Shown here piece by piece: positions 11,262 to 22,580 of a DNA stretch of 64,000 nucleotides. Each line of letters starts with the position of its first letter. The stretch's first letter is position 1. The notes below the pieces were generated by a model. That model did no database searches. It worked only from the letters and a program-made list of their open reading frames with translations, and had not been told where the DNA came from. The stretch covers positions 1,674,001 to 1,738,000 of the forward strand of contig WACJ01000528.1 of assembly GCA_008973525.1 (NCBI GenBank), read 5' to 3'. The stretch comes from Stenopsyche tienmushanensis (lineage: Eukaryota; Arthropoda; Insecta; Trichoptera; Stenopsychidae). The translations under genes were made by a program, and so were the position numbers.

Positions 11262-12017
11262 TTAGGTTGTCCCATAAGTTTCTTTCTCAAATGAACACAG
11301 ATCTAATCATAGCCATGGTTGAAGAAAACCCGCGATATACTGTTCGCAAACAAGTTAGAAATTCCACAAACATCCGTCCATAATCATCTGACAAAATTGG
11401 GCTACATCAATCGTTCAGATGTGTGGCTTCCTCATGAACTGACTGACTCAAATAAACTTCAGCGTATTTCAACACACGATCTTCTTCTCCAACGACATAA
11501 TAGCCAACCTTTTTGAAGAGACTTGTCAATGGAGATGAAAGTTGGATACTCTATGAGAATATTTAACGTTAACGGTCTAGGACCAAGGGTACAGAAGCTT
11601 TAACTATAGCTTAACTTGGCCTACATCCAAAAAAAGATTTGCTATGCATTTGGTGGGACTGGAAGGGGGTAGTTTATTATGAGCTATTTCAGCAAGGTGA
11701 AACAATCAATTCAACAAAATATTGTTTCCAACTAGACAATCTAAATGACCAGAAAATTGCCAGAATTAGCGAACAGACGAGGCATTGTGGTAAAAATTTT
11801 AATTCAAAAAATGATATAAAAATGTACCGTTGATCAATATTTTGCCAACAAACCTGGAAAATTTTGACAAAAAGGCATTATAAGAGGTTCTGGAGAAATA
11901 GAGAAAGGTAATAGAACAGAATAGTTCATATATTATTCAATAAATTTTGATGTAATACAAATTATTGTTTATTTTTTTCTTAATATGAAAACGAAAGAAA
12001 CTTATGGAACACCCTAA
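11262..12017 (+). mobile_element. Mar-B mariner copy 1, internally deleted
   Basis: Ends are 'ttaggttgtcccataag' and its inverted partner 'cttatggaacaccctaa', with TA at 11260-11261 and 12018-12019. At 756 bases it is little more than half of a usual 1.3 kb mariner. It sits inside the pogo-like element at 11119-12226, so it arrived later. A second copy of this lineage lies inverted at 13977-14667. Confidence 0.85.
11315..11833 (+). pseudogene. mariner transposase, Mar-B copy 1
   Basis: Broken transposase reading frame. In order: 'LGYINRSDVWLPHEL' (the 'lg...k.d.WvPHeL' linker after the helix-turn-helix), then in another frame 'LVNGDESWILYEN' (first catalytic Asp in 'GDE.W'), then 'LLCIWWDWKGVVYYEL' and 'GETINSTKYCFQLD', the block before the second catalytic Asp. 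The 'HHDNARPH' block is missing and the rest is deleted. The frame changes between the linker and the first Asp block. A possible ATG at 11315 lies just inside the left terminal repeat, so most of the N-terminal DNA-binding region is also deleted. Confidence 0.85.
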
Positions 12018-12226
12018 TATAAACGATGTAAAATTGTTGTTTTACAAGACAAAAAAATAGACTTTGTTGTCTATGTATATCTCACCATTTTAATATTTTT
12101 CGCACTATATTCCTTTCCTAAAAGTTCCGGATTATAAGGGGTCGGCGGCAGTACTCTATAGTCCGACAAATTGGACAATCCAACACTGCATTGCAAAATG
12201 TTTGTCGGATTATCATAGATTTACTG

Positions 12227-13976
12227 TATTTTATTCTTACCTTTTTAAGATATTCTACTAAACCTCAACAAATTACATCAAATTGGCTCGGCACTCTTTG
12301 CTTTGATATAGTATTTTCGATGGGTATTTAAATAAATGTTATTTCATCCGTTATTTCCATTTTAGTGGTGTACTTGCTAATAAATTCACGATGGATTCAA
12401 ATTTGGATGGATATACATTATCGTACAAAAGATTTAAATAGGTCCAAAGCGAACCAGCTCGGCGCGCCGGTTCGTGGAATTTTAAAATTTAAATTGAAAA
12501 TCCCAATGGCAATTTCATTCGGTCATTCATATTATTCAGGTCGGATTAAGTACGCGCGCTACAAATGCTGCTATTAATAATTGTGCGGTGATTTATAGTC
12601 ATATCAGGGATGAAAGAACCCAATAAATACATTTATTGGGTTCATGGAAAAGTTCAATCATGCATTGTAATTTTAAATAAATAATGAGAACATTCGTTCG
12701 TCGAATACACGTTAAAATCATTTAACAAAAATTGTTTTGTGTAATTTGGGTAGATCAGTGATGACCTGAGCGCGTCCTCGATTTTTCATGGCTACTCGCT
12801 GTTTGCGAAGACAATCACAATATTAAACGTTGCTTGGCTGCTATTTATTATGTTTGGATTTATTCTGAATGAATATATAAGCGATTTTGTGAGATTTTAT
12901 GCAACGGAGCGTTTATTTGAATAAAAAAGAATCAACAGTGCGAGTTTCTCTATTTGCAGGGCCTCGCTGACGTCACGCCAAGTGACAGGTTATTTTTTCT
13001 ATGCCGACGGCAGTCTAAGGCAGATTTATTCCGACCATGAATATCGCCCTTTTCTCACATTCACGCGCTCTAGGGACGGCGCCCTGTTTACACACTGACG
13101 ATTTCGATTTGCCTGCGCAAATAACACCCTCCTACCTGATTCTGATGAAATGGGAAACCTAGAAAGGGATCCTGACAATACGATTCCATTTTGTACACGG
13201 ATGCTTATTTATTTATTATTCAAGGAATAAGTATCATTCGAGCGACGCGATTCCTTTGGATTATGCCGGATCATCAGAAAAGCACTGACTATCCAGTGGA
13301 CGGAAAATCTTTGCGCGGCAAAATATTAATTGAAAAAATTTGCATGGCAAAACCCATGCGCTTTGTTTCATGTCGCATCAGAATGTCAAATTGCGCCGCA
13401 TTTTATACGTTTACATGTGAGCGATGGTGGCTTAAATTTAGTCCGGCATGAAAATGGGTTCGCATATTTTATTCCACATTTTTTTAAGCCAACTCCCATC
13501 GGATGTTTGGTTGTTTTGTTGAGCGTTTAACAAAATGCAGGCTGCATCTATTATTTAGTGCAGTGCTTCGGCCATATACGTCAGAATGTCCCTCTACGAG
13601 AGGATTTATTGCATGCCAGCCTTCCGCTCGTTTTGCATCTGGCGCATATGAGAAGCAAATACACAATGAAACATCCATATAAAAATGTGCAAATTTGTCT
13701 TTCATTTGGCATATGACAGCGAGAGATAAGGTCATTTGTTGGAAAATCGAGCTTGCAATGAAAAATAATATCCTTATTGTTCCTTTGTTCAGCCAAATAC
13801 ATTTATACTATCATTTCACATACTCCAATTATTATGGAAAATGATACTGTCATACGAATCCTTGATATTACCTTAGCCGCTCCAAATTACTTTGTATATT
13901 CCATGCTTAAATATCATATTATATTTAGATTTTGGATGAAAATTAATAAAACTAGGGCATAAATTTAATATATGTA
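12227..13976. other. no recognised gene; GC-richer island
   Basis: The part 12420-13720 is less AT-rich than the surroundings and lacks repeats seen elsewhere in the window. A consensus CRE octamer, TGACGTCA, lies at 12968-12975 beside a pyrimidine tract ending 'ttgcag'. Several short frames overlap on both strands at 13191-13802 without recognisable domains. It may be conserved noncoding DNA or contain an exon I cannot identify. Confidence 0.4.
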
Positions 13977-14667
13977 ATGGTGTCCCATAAGTTTCTTTCG
14001 TTTTCATATTAAGAAAAAAATAAACAATAATTTGTATTACATCAAAATTTATTGGATAATATATGATCCAATCTGTTCTATTATCTCATCTACATCTTTC
14101 CGGAAGCCTCATAATGCAACCTACCAAAAATTTTCAGATTTGTTGGCATAATATTGATCAAGATACATACATGAGGCCTGGCGTTATCGTGATGAAAAAC
14201 AACGCCTCGTTTGTTCGCTAATTCTGGCCATTTTCTGGCATTTGCATCTTTTAGAATGTCTAGTTGGAAACAATATTTTGTTGAATTGATTGTTTCACCT
14301 TGCTGATATAGCTCATAATAAACTACCCCCTTCCAGTCCCCCCAAATGCATAGCAAAACTTTATTTGGGTGTAGGCCAGATTTAGCTACAGTTAAAGCTT
14401 ATGTACTCTTGTTCCGAGACCGTTTACGTTGGATATTCTCATAGAGTATCCAATTTTCATCTCCAGTGACAAATCTCTTCATAATAATTGGCTATTATGT
14501 CGTTGGAGAAGAAGATCGCATGTTGAAATACGCTGAAGTTTATTTGAGTCAAGTCAGTTCATGAGGAAGCAATACATCTGAACGATTGATGTAGCCCAAT
14601 TTTGTCAGATGATTATGGACGGAAGCTCGTGGAATTTCTAACTTGTTACCTACTTGAGCCAGCCTAA
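13977..14667 (-). mobile_element. Mar-B mariner copy 2, inverted
   Basis: The 3' terminal repeat is at 13977-14000 ('atggtgtcccataagtttc') with TA at 13975-13976. The other end, read on the minus strand, starts 'ttaggctggctcaagtagg', with TA at 14668-14669. This 5' end differs from copy 1's 'ttaggttgtcccataag', although the coding sequence rejoins the family at 'aacaagttagaaattcc'. About 690 bases remain. Confidence 0.75.
14066..14645 (-). pseudogene. mariner transposase, Mar-B copy 2
   Basis: Read on the minus strand, the remnant gives 'LLCIWGDWKGVVYYELYQQ', 'GETINSTKYCFQLDILKD' and then 'NKRGVVFHHDNARPHV', so the second catalytic Asp is retained. Upstream, on the same strand, DNA equivalent to the 'NRSD.WLPHELTDS' linker and the 'GDE.WILYEN' block is visible with changes. 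The segment with the third catalytic residue is deleted: after 'HVCILINIMPTNL' the sequence jumps to the C-terminal end. The longest open frame is 14090-14356. It is inactive; its sequence is close to copy 1. Confidence 0.85.
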
Positions 14668-15098
14668 TATATTATTAGGCATCATTCTTAAAATAACTTG
14701 AAATCGATTTTATTAATGTATAACATTATTTTTGAATTATAGTCTAAACCCAATAAATAACGCTGAGAATAAGTGAATTTGGACAAAAAAGTTGAATTTT
14801 CAAAATGTGATAACTCTTTAACGAGTCAACATATTAATACCATATTCTATAGTCTCTTTTAAAATTATACAATAATAAAATTAATTAAAACCAAACCGTG
14901 GCTCGCGTATCGATAAATAAATATAGAAATATGTTTGGATGAACTGAATGGACATATTTTTTAAATAAAAAAAAATACAAACGACCATCAAAATATTGTT
15001 TTATTAATAATATTTTCAAAAACCTATGAAACGTTTAAAGCAGCAGTCATTGAAATTACTATGGAAAATTGTGTGTTTTTAATACACCGCAGTACAGT
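14668..15098. other. AT-rich stretch, nothing seen
   Basis: Strongly AT-rich spacer between the Mar-B copy and a Tigger-like element. I see no gene or repeat end. Confidence 0.5.
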
Positions 15099-15099
15099 A

Positions 15100-15612
15100 C
15101 ACTTAAACCTCTTTTTGTGCGACTTTTTTTGTGCGATTTCGAAGTTATGCGGTTTTTTTAATTCAAAAAGAATACGTATCCAGATATTTGGATAGAATAG
15201 GAAATAAATAGTCGCCATTTCGTGATTTATTTTTTTCAGTTAGGGACTGTAGTGACATCTAATTATGAATTATAATATTGGAAAGAGAAAATCTACACAG
15301 AACAATGATGACATTGACACTGGGTATACTATTTCTTACGAAGAAGAGAGTGAAAATTATCATAGATCGATGATAGTTTGTAATTAAAATAATTAGTATT
15401 TTTCCAGTGGATGTCTGGCATTTGAGATGCCAGATGTCAGACATACTTAAAATTTTACCAATGATGCAAGATACCCTTTAAATGTTACCAAAAATGTTAT
15501 TTTTAATTACCTTATTGTTTTCCTGTTTTTTTTTCAATTCATTTTTTTTGTGCGATTTTGGTTATATTTTATAAAGCTGTTTCAAAGTTATGCGGTTTTA
15601 AAAATCCATTCT
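15100..15612 (+). mobile_element. Tigger-like element, right end lost
   Basis: Starts 'cacttaaacctctttttgtg' after TA (15098-15099), followed by the family's signature 'gtgcgatttcgaagttatgcgg'. Near 15545-15595 it has the 3' signature 'gtgcgatttt' and 'tttcaaagttatgcgg', then diverges before the final terminal repeat. An internal stretch can be read 'DDIDTGYTISYEEESE', an acidic C-terminal piece also seen in the 28462 copy. Family assignment to Tigger rests on the catalytic segment found in the 31339 copy. Confidence 0.75.
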
Positions 15613-18423
15613 AATAATCGCTTCTATCTTCGGGCAATAAACATGTGCTCCGATAAAAATGTGTTGAGTAGCTAAATAGATAAAAGGACTACATTTGATG
15701 CAATTTAGAAATGCATACATGAACTAATTTATGGACTTGAAATAAATATCGATTTATTTCAGTAATTCAATGCTGATTTTTCAAATTTGAATATACTATC
15801 ATCGAAAGAAAAAATGTCATGGTAATAGTATTTAATACATATGGTTTATCCGGCCGTTTGATGTATCAATGATTGTTTTTGATGACCTCAGCATGTTCTT
15901 GCGTTTTTATGGCCACTCATTGCTTCGAATAAACTGGTGATCTTTCGATTTAATCAGATACTATTGTATTGTTTAAATTAAATTAAATTGCAAAACGATA
16001 ACTCAATTATTTGTGTTATCATATTATCTAAGATGCAAAACGAGCTCTTAGCTGCATCCAGAGAGGGCGAGTTACCTTTCATGGATTTGAAAACCAATTC
16101 CTTTTAAATACCATGTAAATATTTAATGCATGTTTTTATTCATTTTACATGTATTATTTGTAGGTATCATTCAACCCCGTTATTTTATGGCGAGAGTTAC
16201 TATGCAGATATTATAAGAACGCTGATTCAATCGTCTAAAAAGATCTGTTGAATTTTAAATATAAGCATATCTATCATACTTTTAGCTAATTGTTATTCAA
16301 CGAAACCTAGTTATGTATTATGTAATACAATAGAACCCAAAAAACATTTCGTTTGCATAAAAATCCACAGCAAATATTGAAATAGTTTTGGGTAAAATAC
16401 ATTATAAATGAATTTTCTCGAGAAAATTATGATATTCTAGATTTTTTGTTGGGAAATAATTTAAATTCGTTTAGGCGTAAGATCATTTCAATCTTGTCTT
16501 ACTGGAAAAGGCATGAGTGAAATTAATTCTATTTGCGTCCTGGGAATTTGATTAAACGAAATAATTAAAAAAGAGAACAGATAAACATTATTAAAAGGGA
16601 TTTATCTGGAATATGTTAAACTGGGCCAAGCACAGCAGCGTACGGGAGATGAGCTCCGCAAGATTTGAAAGCATACGTACAAGTGGAAGTGAAACACAAA
16701 TAGCGCTTGTAATTACAAAGATATGAGAATTCGGGTTGAATGCCAGGTCCAGAACATCGTTTTAATACTGTGGTCTGAATTTAAATACCTTTGCATTAAA
16801 ATGATTAATTAAATTTTTATTTGTTAAGATAGAGGCTGCAAAAACGTACGAGGATGCCCCCTGTGTCCCAAACGCCCGTGACGCTTCATCAACTTATATT
16901 TAGCATAAAATAGAAGTCAATATGTTTGAAATTAAGAAAAAATAAACAATAATATTGTCTGATATTTGAAATCATCAAAATCCACAAAAGAGTCCTTATT
17001 CAAATGCTCGTAAATCGAAATACAGTGGATTAAAAATTGATTATAAGATTATAATACCAATTGCTTGATATTATTGAATAGTTATTAAGAGCATTTTTTA
17101 GTATGTGTATGCTAAAAATTAATTTAAAGATAATAGCTATAGAAAACACAAAATAATAGATAAATATGAATAAATCTCTATTGATTTTCAAATGAAAAAT
17201 TATTATGCATGATTTTGGACAATATGCAAAATAATTAATAAAAAGCATATTTTTAAAGTTCTGAGAAGACTATAAACAGGTGGTAAAATGCAGGTAAACA
17301 TGATGGAAGCTATACTCTAAAAAAATTAAAGCTGTACGCTTTTTCTACAATGATGTTGCTTGTTTTATTGCTTTGAAAATATGATAATTCATCAGGTAGA
17401 TATGGCGGACTATTATGTTTCTTGATGTTTTTCTGGATATTTTTTACCATACAAGGCCTTGAAATGTTGTGCTATAAAATTAGTATTTGGTTATTCACCA
17501 AAGCTGATAATTTTCTTGGCAAATCTAACTTTGATCAGGTAAATTGATTGTAAATTTTAGTCGTTTTTAATGGATCACTACTAGTAAATCGCATCAAATA
17601 CAAAAAAAATCATTTTTTAAGATGTTAATGATAGTCGAAGAGCAAAAACATATATCTGATTTATAGAAAGCCATAGTTTTCTTTGAATTTCCTTCAGACA
17701 CGATTCAGTTTCATGCCTAAACAATAAAAATTAACACCTTTTTCGTTTGTTGCTAAACAGTTCTGAATAGTACGCAAATAACTAAAATTCTGTTTATTCT
17801 GATTCCACCTTGTAAATAAGCACATTTTAATCTGAATTTAGGAATTTACCTGATTTTGGATTGTTCAGCATTTTATTTTCAAACATCAACGTGATTCTTC
17901 GACGTCAGACGCTGAAAAAATGTTTACAAAGCGATTTAATTATAGTAAAAATATAAAATGCATACAAGACTATATTATATGATATTTATTTGTTAATAAT
18001 ACTGTGCAAAAATCATTGTCAAAATAATTTTTTTATCAATATTTTGAAAAAATAACCAAAATTTCACCTTTAAATCGTCATAACTTTTTAATCTCCAGTA
18101 GTAATAGAACAAAATAACTGTGTTTATAATTTGCAATGTATTTTTTATTTAAATAAATCATTATTTTATGTAATCGCTTTAAAAAAAATACATCTGAGCT
18201 TTCAAAGTCACATAAAATGTACAAACTTGAATCAACTTCTAAATTCTATAAACAAAAAATTAACAACTATTTTGAACACAGTTTAGTTTTAAAAAGTTTT
18301 ATAGATTATGCCCTTTTCAACGATATGCTACATATCAGATAAATCATTAAACTAGAAGATGTACCAGTTTGGCAGTGTCAGGGTTAAGAAAATACTTTTA
18401 TGCTTAAGACGTTTTTATTAAAT
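15613..18423. other. no recognised gene
   Basis: Long, very AT-rich interval. At 16921-16985 'ttaagaaaaaataaacaata' resembles the 3' untranslated part of Mar-B, but no terminal repeat follows, so I do not call a copy. Nothing else is supported. Confidence 0.45.
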
Positions 18424-18427
18424 TTAA

Positions 18428-19125
18428 GGAGAGAAACCAGTTTAGGAGGCAGATTTTTTAGTGTTTTTCGTGATTTTTTTTAGCAGGGAAAAAATAATTA
18501 GAATTTATTTAAACTTTGAGAATATCTTATTGATACTTTAAAGTACGTCTGATTTTTTTTTAAATTCATTTCCGCTGGAAATATCCGAGTTATAAGCTTC
18601 TGTAAATGGAAGGTCGGGAATTGTACAAGTCACAATTTTTTATTAAAAATCAATACAATATTTTGATTTTATTAATAAAATATTTTTTAAGAATATATAC
18701 TTGGTTTTGATTAAAAAAAAATTACAGGTTTTACGAGGGTCTTAACAAAATGTTACGATTTTTATCATTCTTTTGCACCTTCCTTGCAATAAAAATCACA
18801 CTTTAAACAATAGTATTTTCCCAGAATTAACTATATATTCATTAAAATTAAGTATAAAATCATAATACAAATTTTTATAATAATTGGTTAAGAACTTTTT
18901 GAGTTAGAGTTCCCGCCAGTTGAAAAAAAGTTGTTTCGAGAAAAATGCGTTTGAAAGTACTACGTACTTGTCGCGTATTCCAGCATCGATTTGCGTTCAC
19001 TATAATGCACATAACATCAGAAAAAAACGGAATTTTGTTGTGAAACTTTGAAAACATATTCTTGAATATTTTTACTAATAATTTATAAAATAAAAAAAAA
19101 TCGATTTCTAAACTGGTTTCCCCCC
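18428..19125. mobile_element. unclassified TIR element flanked by TTAA
   Basis: The left end 'ggagagaaaccagtttag' and the inverted right end ('ggggggaaaccagtttag' read backwards from 19125) agree at 16 of 18 positions, and TTAA lies immediately outside both ends (18424-18427 and 19126-19129). TTAA duplication is typical of piggyBac, but the termini do not look like standard piggyBac ends and no transposase is recognisable. A 60-codon minus-strand frame (18875-19057) is open but unassigned. Confidence 0.6.
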
Positions 19126-19184
19126 TTAATTACATTTTTTTTTCTTTTTTAGGCACCTCAGTTGTGTAAATTAATTTTGACCTG

Positions 19185-19430
19185 ACCGTAGATCTGACAC
19201 CATTGGATTTTTTTTGTCTGAGAACGTGCCCTATTCCTATATTCATAATTTATTTAGATGAAAACTACATTGCAAAATACAAAAACAGTTATTTTATATT
19301 ATTACAACTGCAGATTAAAAAGTTATGACGATGATTAATACTTAGGACATAGGGCCTATGTGTGAAACGTAGCAAAAGACCCCCCTTAACCCCCAAAAAT
19401 ATTTTGTCAGTCCGTATGCAAAACACCCTG
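19185..19430 (+). mobile_element. 3' part of the 'DLTPLDFF' DDE element
   Basis: Holds one motif unit ('ctgacaccattggatttttt' to 'gaacgtgccctattcc'), then the 3' untranslated signature 'acatagggcctatgtgtgaa' and the terminal repeat 'gtatgcaaaacaccctg', ending at 19430 before TA. The matching inverted terminus is at 22054. The left side is truncated. Confidence 0.6.
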
Positions 19431-21604
19431 TATATTTATTTGGAAAAAATCACAGGTATATTTTACTCATTCAGTTGATTCAGTGATTCAAAAAAACATG
19501 CAAAATAGTATCAATTATGTTAATTAATTTTGCGAACCAAAAACTAGATTCAATTATTCAGATTAGTATGAGATTCAAATACTTGGCGTGCAATTTTCTT
19601 GCATAAAACTTTGTTTTCACGAATGAACGTTAACACTCTTTCGCTTTTATTTTTCAAAGAAGCAATGTGTGACTGCCATATCTAATTTAAATAAAAGGCA
19701 CGTAATAAATTAACTAGGCGAGTATGAAAATATCCGTTAAAACATTGAATTTTCCCTAGTACAAGTCAAACATAAAGGCAATAATTGGATGAAATGTACA
19801 AATACTGTTCAAATTAATGCATGAAAATAATGTGTTGTGTATGTGGTCGACCTTATAAGAAATAGCGAGTGATAAGCAAGTCATGTTTTGTAAAAGTAGT
19901 AATGAATAGTCGATGAACTAAGTATCAGCTTGCTGTTAAAAGAGTATTTAAGTATTTAATCTGTAAATAAGTACTAGTCAAGTGGCTAATAGTTAAAATA
20001 TATAAAATCGTATAAGCATAGTAGTTAGGAGTAGTCAAATGTGGTTAGGCCGCAAAAAAGTGCTAGTCAAATTGTATTAGCCAGTAGTTTTAGCAAGTAT
20101 TCGAACTTCGGCGTTTAGTGCCGAACGTGCACAATCAAACAATATTTAATCGGTCAGATTGGAAGCAAACTGGAAAAAATAGACATAGCTGGAACAAATA
20201 GGTTAAATTCAGGTATCAAGTCATCAACTAGTCCATATTAATAAGATCAAATGGTTTCATAGTTAAGATTGTAGTATGGGAGTCGTCGGAACAGCCATTT
20301 GGCAGTCGGACAACGAGCCTAGTTGTGTAAATTTCTACAATATAATCGCACAAAAAATATGTTTAAAAAACTTTTTTACAAGCCAAAGTCGAGCATACTG
20401 CGTTTTAATTTGTATAGCGTTAATTGACTGTGGTATTCTAATGCTGATTATTTTTGCATGGACTATTGTAAAACATGTTTACACCATGCCAGTGATGTCC
20501 TAATGAGATTTTGTTATATTTTGATTCGATAAATATAATGAATTCTTAACGCAATGTAATCAATGATTTTCGATCAATTTCCAACCGATATTCTTCGTCA
20601 TCAATGCTGCTGTTCAATCGTGTACGCGACTCATTTTATAGGCTGATTTTGAAGAACATCCGTTCCAGCTATGTTGAATATGATCCCATTTATCCATTTC
20701 TCCGTTTGATGTTTTTTATGCGCAGTCCAATACAATAGACGTATTTATTTAGCGCGCTTTGCGAATCTGGCAAGAAGAATGTTTGGACGTGGGCAAACGA
20801 TAAAGCGTTATGAATTTAAATGGTTGCCTTATTGACCTGGGGAATTTTCTTTATTATCTCGTACACAATGGGGAAACTAGGGAAGTAATATGCTCTCCGT
20901 GTAAATAATATGTTGACTGGGTAATAAATTTAACAAAAGGTAATATTGTTGGATGTTTACACCGCTCACGAGCAAAAAATAATTCCGAGAAGAACAGTTT
21001 TGTTTTCAGCTTTATGTGGAATTATTGTTTATGGCATCCCGTTGGGTGCTTTCTATTCTTGTGGAACAGATCTTCTCTTTGATATATGGATGCTGAAGAT
21101 TTTACCGTAATGTTTGATTGAAAAATTACGATCACATTGAAAAAAAATCATTGATTTATGTTACACGCTCGATTCGAGCTTTTAATTTGGCTGATAGCAT
21201 AAGGGTTGATTTCTTCTTTTTGAGGAAGAAGTGAATAAACTTTCGTTTCAAATGCTTTTGATTCCCTCACAGATGTGCGAAATTTGATTAAATTCCGAGA
21301 AGTAGAAGTTTACGGAGTGGCTTTATTAAACTAACTGGCACTTCCGTTCTCTTTCCATTTCTACTTCCGGTTCGATTACAATATTCGGATATGATAATTA
21401 TCATTAAACTCTTTATGTTATATAATCCTTATTACATTGGTAACACAAAACTTCCACTAAATATACACTCAGTTAATATTAGATCCATGATTTTGGCAGG
21501 ATCGTCTATCGGTGTTAATCATATTGCTTGTACAAGTTCAGTAATAATAGAACAGACGGAGAAAGCTTACATAGTCTGAATAGATATAGAGCTTGAATGA
21601 ACAT
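19431..21604. other. no confirmed gene; degenerate direct repeats
   Basis: At 19860-20110 imperfect repeats of 'agt.ctagtcaa' and 'agtagt' spaced irregularly give an unusual low-complexity patch. Directly after it a 75-codon frame starts at a true ATG (20276-20503) and includes one clear hydrophobic segment ('LIDCGILMLIIFAW') that could span a membrane; I do not recognise it. The rest (20510-21600) is unique and modestly GC-richer without identifiable exons. Confidence 0.4.
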
Positions 21605-21962
21605 AAAAATTGGCGAAACTCAGATAACTACGCCACTGGGAATCTTACACATGCCAACTACCGGATAACGGTTCCAAGATAATCGAAGCGGCATACGATG
21701 GATGCGATGCGGCGCAGAAAGCTAGTGAATTTAATTTAGTTCGAATTTGAGTTTACAGTTGAGTTTTGAGACATCCATAACAATCGAAACCATTTAAGTG
21801 TTGGGATTCGACCAATCGTCTTGGCCGCGGAAAGGTCTGATTATCCCGCGGCCGGCTTTTTTGATCTTTTTGGTGGAATAATAAAGATCTGGAACCAACA
21901 GTAGTGTTATCTTCGCTCCCGTCTCTCTCCTGTGACGAACGAATTACGTAGCAATACATATT
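21605..21962. repeat. LTR-like repeat of the 'ggccgcgg' family
   Basis: Contains 'ggcgaaactcagataactac', shared with 47455 and (diverged) 53425, and 'cgaccaatcgtcttggccgcgg' followed by 'ggtggaataataaag', shared with 53912-53970. The polyadenylation-like AATAAA and the following GC-rich pyrimidine stretch suggest an LTR or a terminal unit of a larger element. No coding region is attached. Boundaries are approximate. Confidence 0.5.
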
Positions 21963-22053
21963 TTTAAATTTTATATTTTATTTAACTTATTTCTATCTCT
22001 ATACAACTTATTGGAATTTATCTCTGGCGTTAAAATATATCTTACTCTATATA

Positions 22054-22330
22054 CAGGGTATTTTGCACATGGACCGACAATTTTTTTTTGGGGATTAAGG
22101 TAGTCTTTTGCTACGTTTCACACATAAGCTATGTTCTAAGTGTCAGGGTTATCGAAATAGAATTTTTTTTTCAACATTTTGGAAAAATACTCAAAATTTC
22201 ATCATTAAATCGATGCAAAAGCGACCCCATTCCGTGGCTCGTACGGTATCCAGACCTGACACCACTGGATTTCTTCGCCTGGGACGCGCTTATGTGCGAA
22301 ACGTAATAAAATATCCCCCTCAAACACCCA
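22054..22330 (+). mobile_element. rearranged 'DLTPLDFF' DDE mini-element
   Basis: Starts with the terminal repeat 'cagggtattttgcacatgg' after TA (22052-22053), the inverted form of the end at 19430. The next 90 bases are the inverted form of the family's 3' untranslated region ('gctacgtttcacacataagc'), after which the coding strand resumes with 'PIPWLVRYPDLTPLDFFAW' (22219-22290). So the 3' end has been copied in inverted orientation onto the left side of a C-terminal coding scrap. A 110-codon frame at 22108-22440 is a shadow in another frame. Confidence 0.65.
22219..22306 (+). pseudogene. DDE transposase C-terminal block
   Basis: The frame reads 'PIPWLVRYPDLTPLDFFAW', matching the 'iPWPpRSPDLTPLDFFLWG' block of a Tc1/mariner-related DDE transposase family common in arthropods; the last conserved acidic residue follows in that family. 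Only about 30 codons belong to the gene. The codons upstream in the same frame come from inverted untranslated sequence, so this is not a functional protein. Confidence 0.7.
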
Positions 22331-22580
22331 ACATTAATCATTTGCGATCGTTTGTCTACTCTCAGCCACCAAAGCTTTTTTTACCGTCTCGGTCGTATGA
22401 CTGCTCTCAGCCACCACACAAGGAACCATACGAATTTTAACTCTATTCATTATTTAGTTTATAGTTTCTCTGAATGCTCTTAAGCGTCTAAGTGACATTA
22501 TCATGAACCAAAATATTGCTCCGATAAATCAAAGATAAAGAAACTCAACATAAAAAAAATGCGGTCGTTCCACACTCGCC

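Larger units (their letters stand above)
11119..12226. mobile_element. pogo-like element, outer shell of a nest
   Basis: The left end 'cagtagacccgcattaaaattcggc' and the inverted right end (12226 backwards: 'cagtaaatctatgataatccgaca') match each other and the usual CAGTA...CGG style of Tigger/pogo termini. TA flanks both ends (11117-11118 and 12227-12228). What remains of its own sequence is 11119-11170, 11239-11261 and 12018-12226; a small palindrome and a mariner occupy the middle. No transposase of its own is left. Confidence 0.65.

Noticed and set aside
16921..16985. Resemblance to the Mar-B 3' untranslated region
   Set aside because: Only the A-rich 'taagaaaaaataaacaata' part matches; no terminal repeat or TA site follows. 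Low-complexity coincidence is likely.
22108..22440. 110-codon frame over the DDE mini-element
   Set aside because: The true coding phase is that of the overlapping frame containing 'DLTPLDFF'. This one is a shadow.
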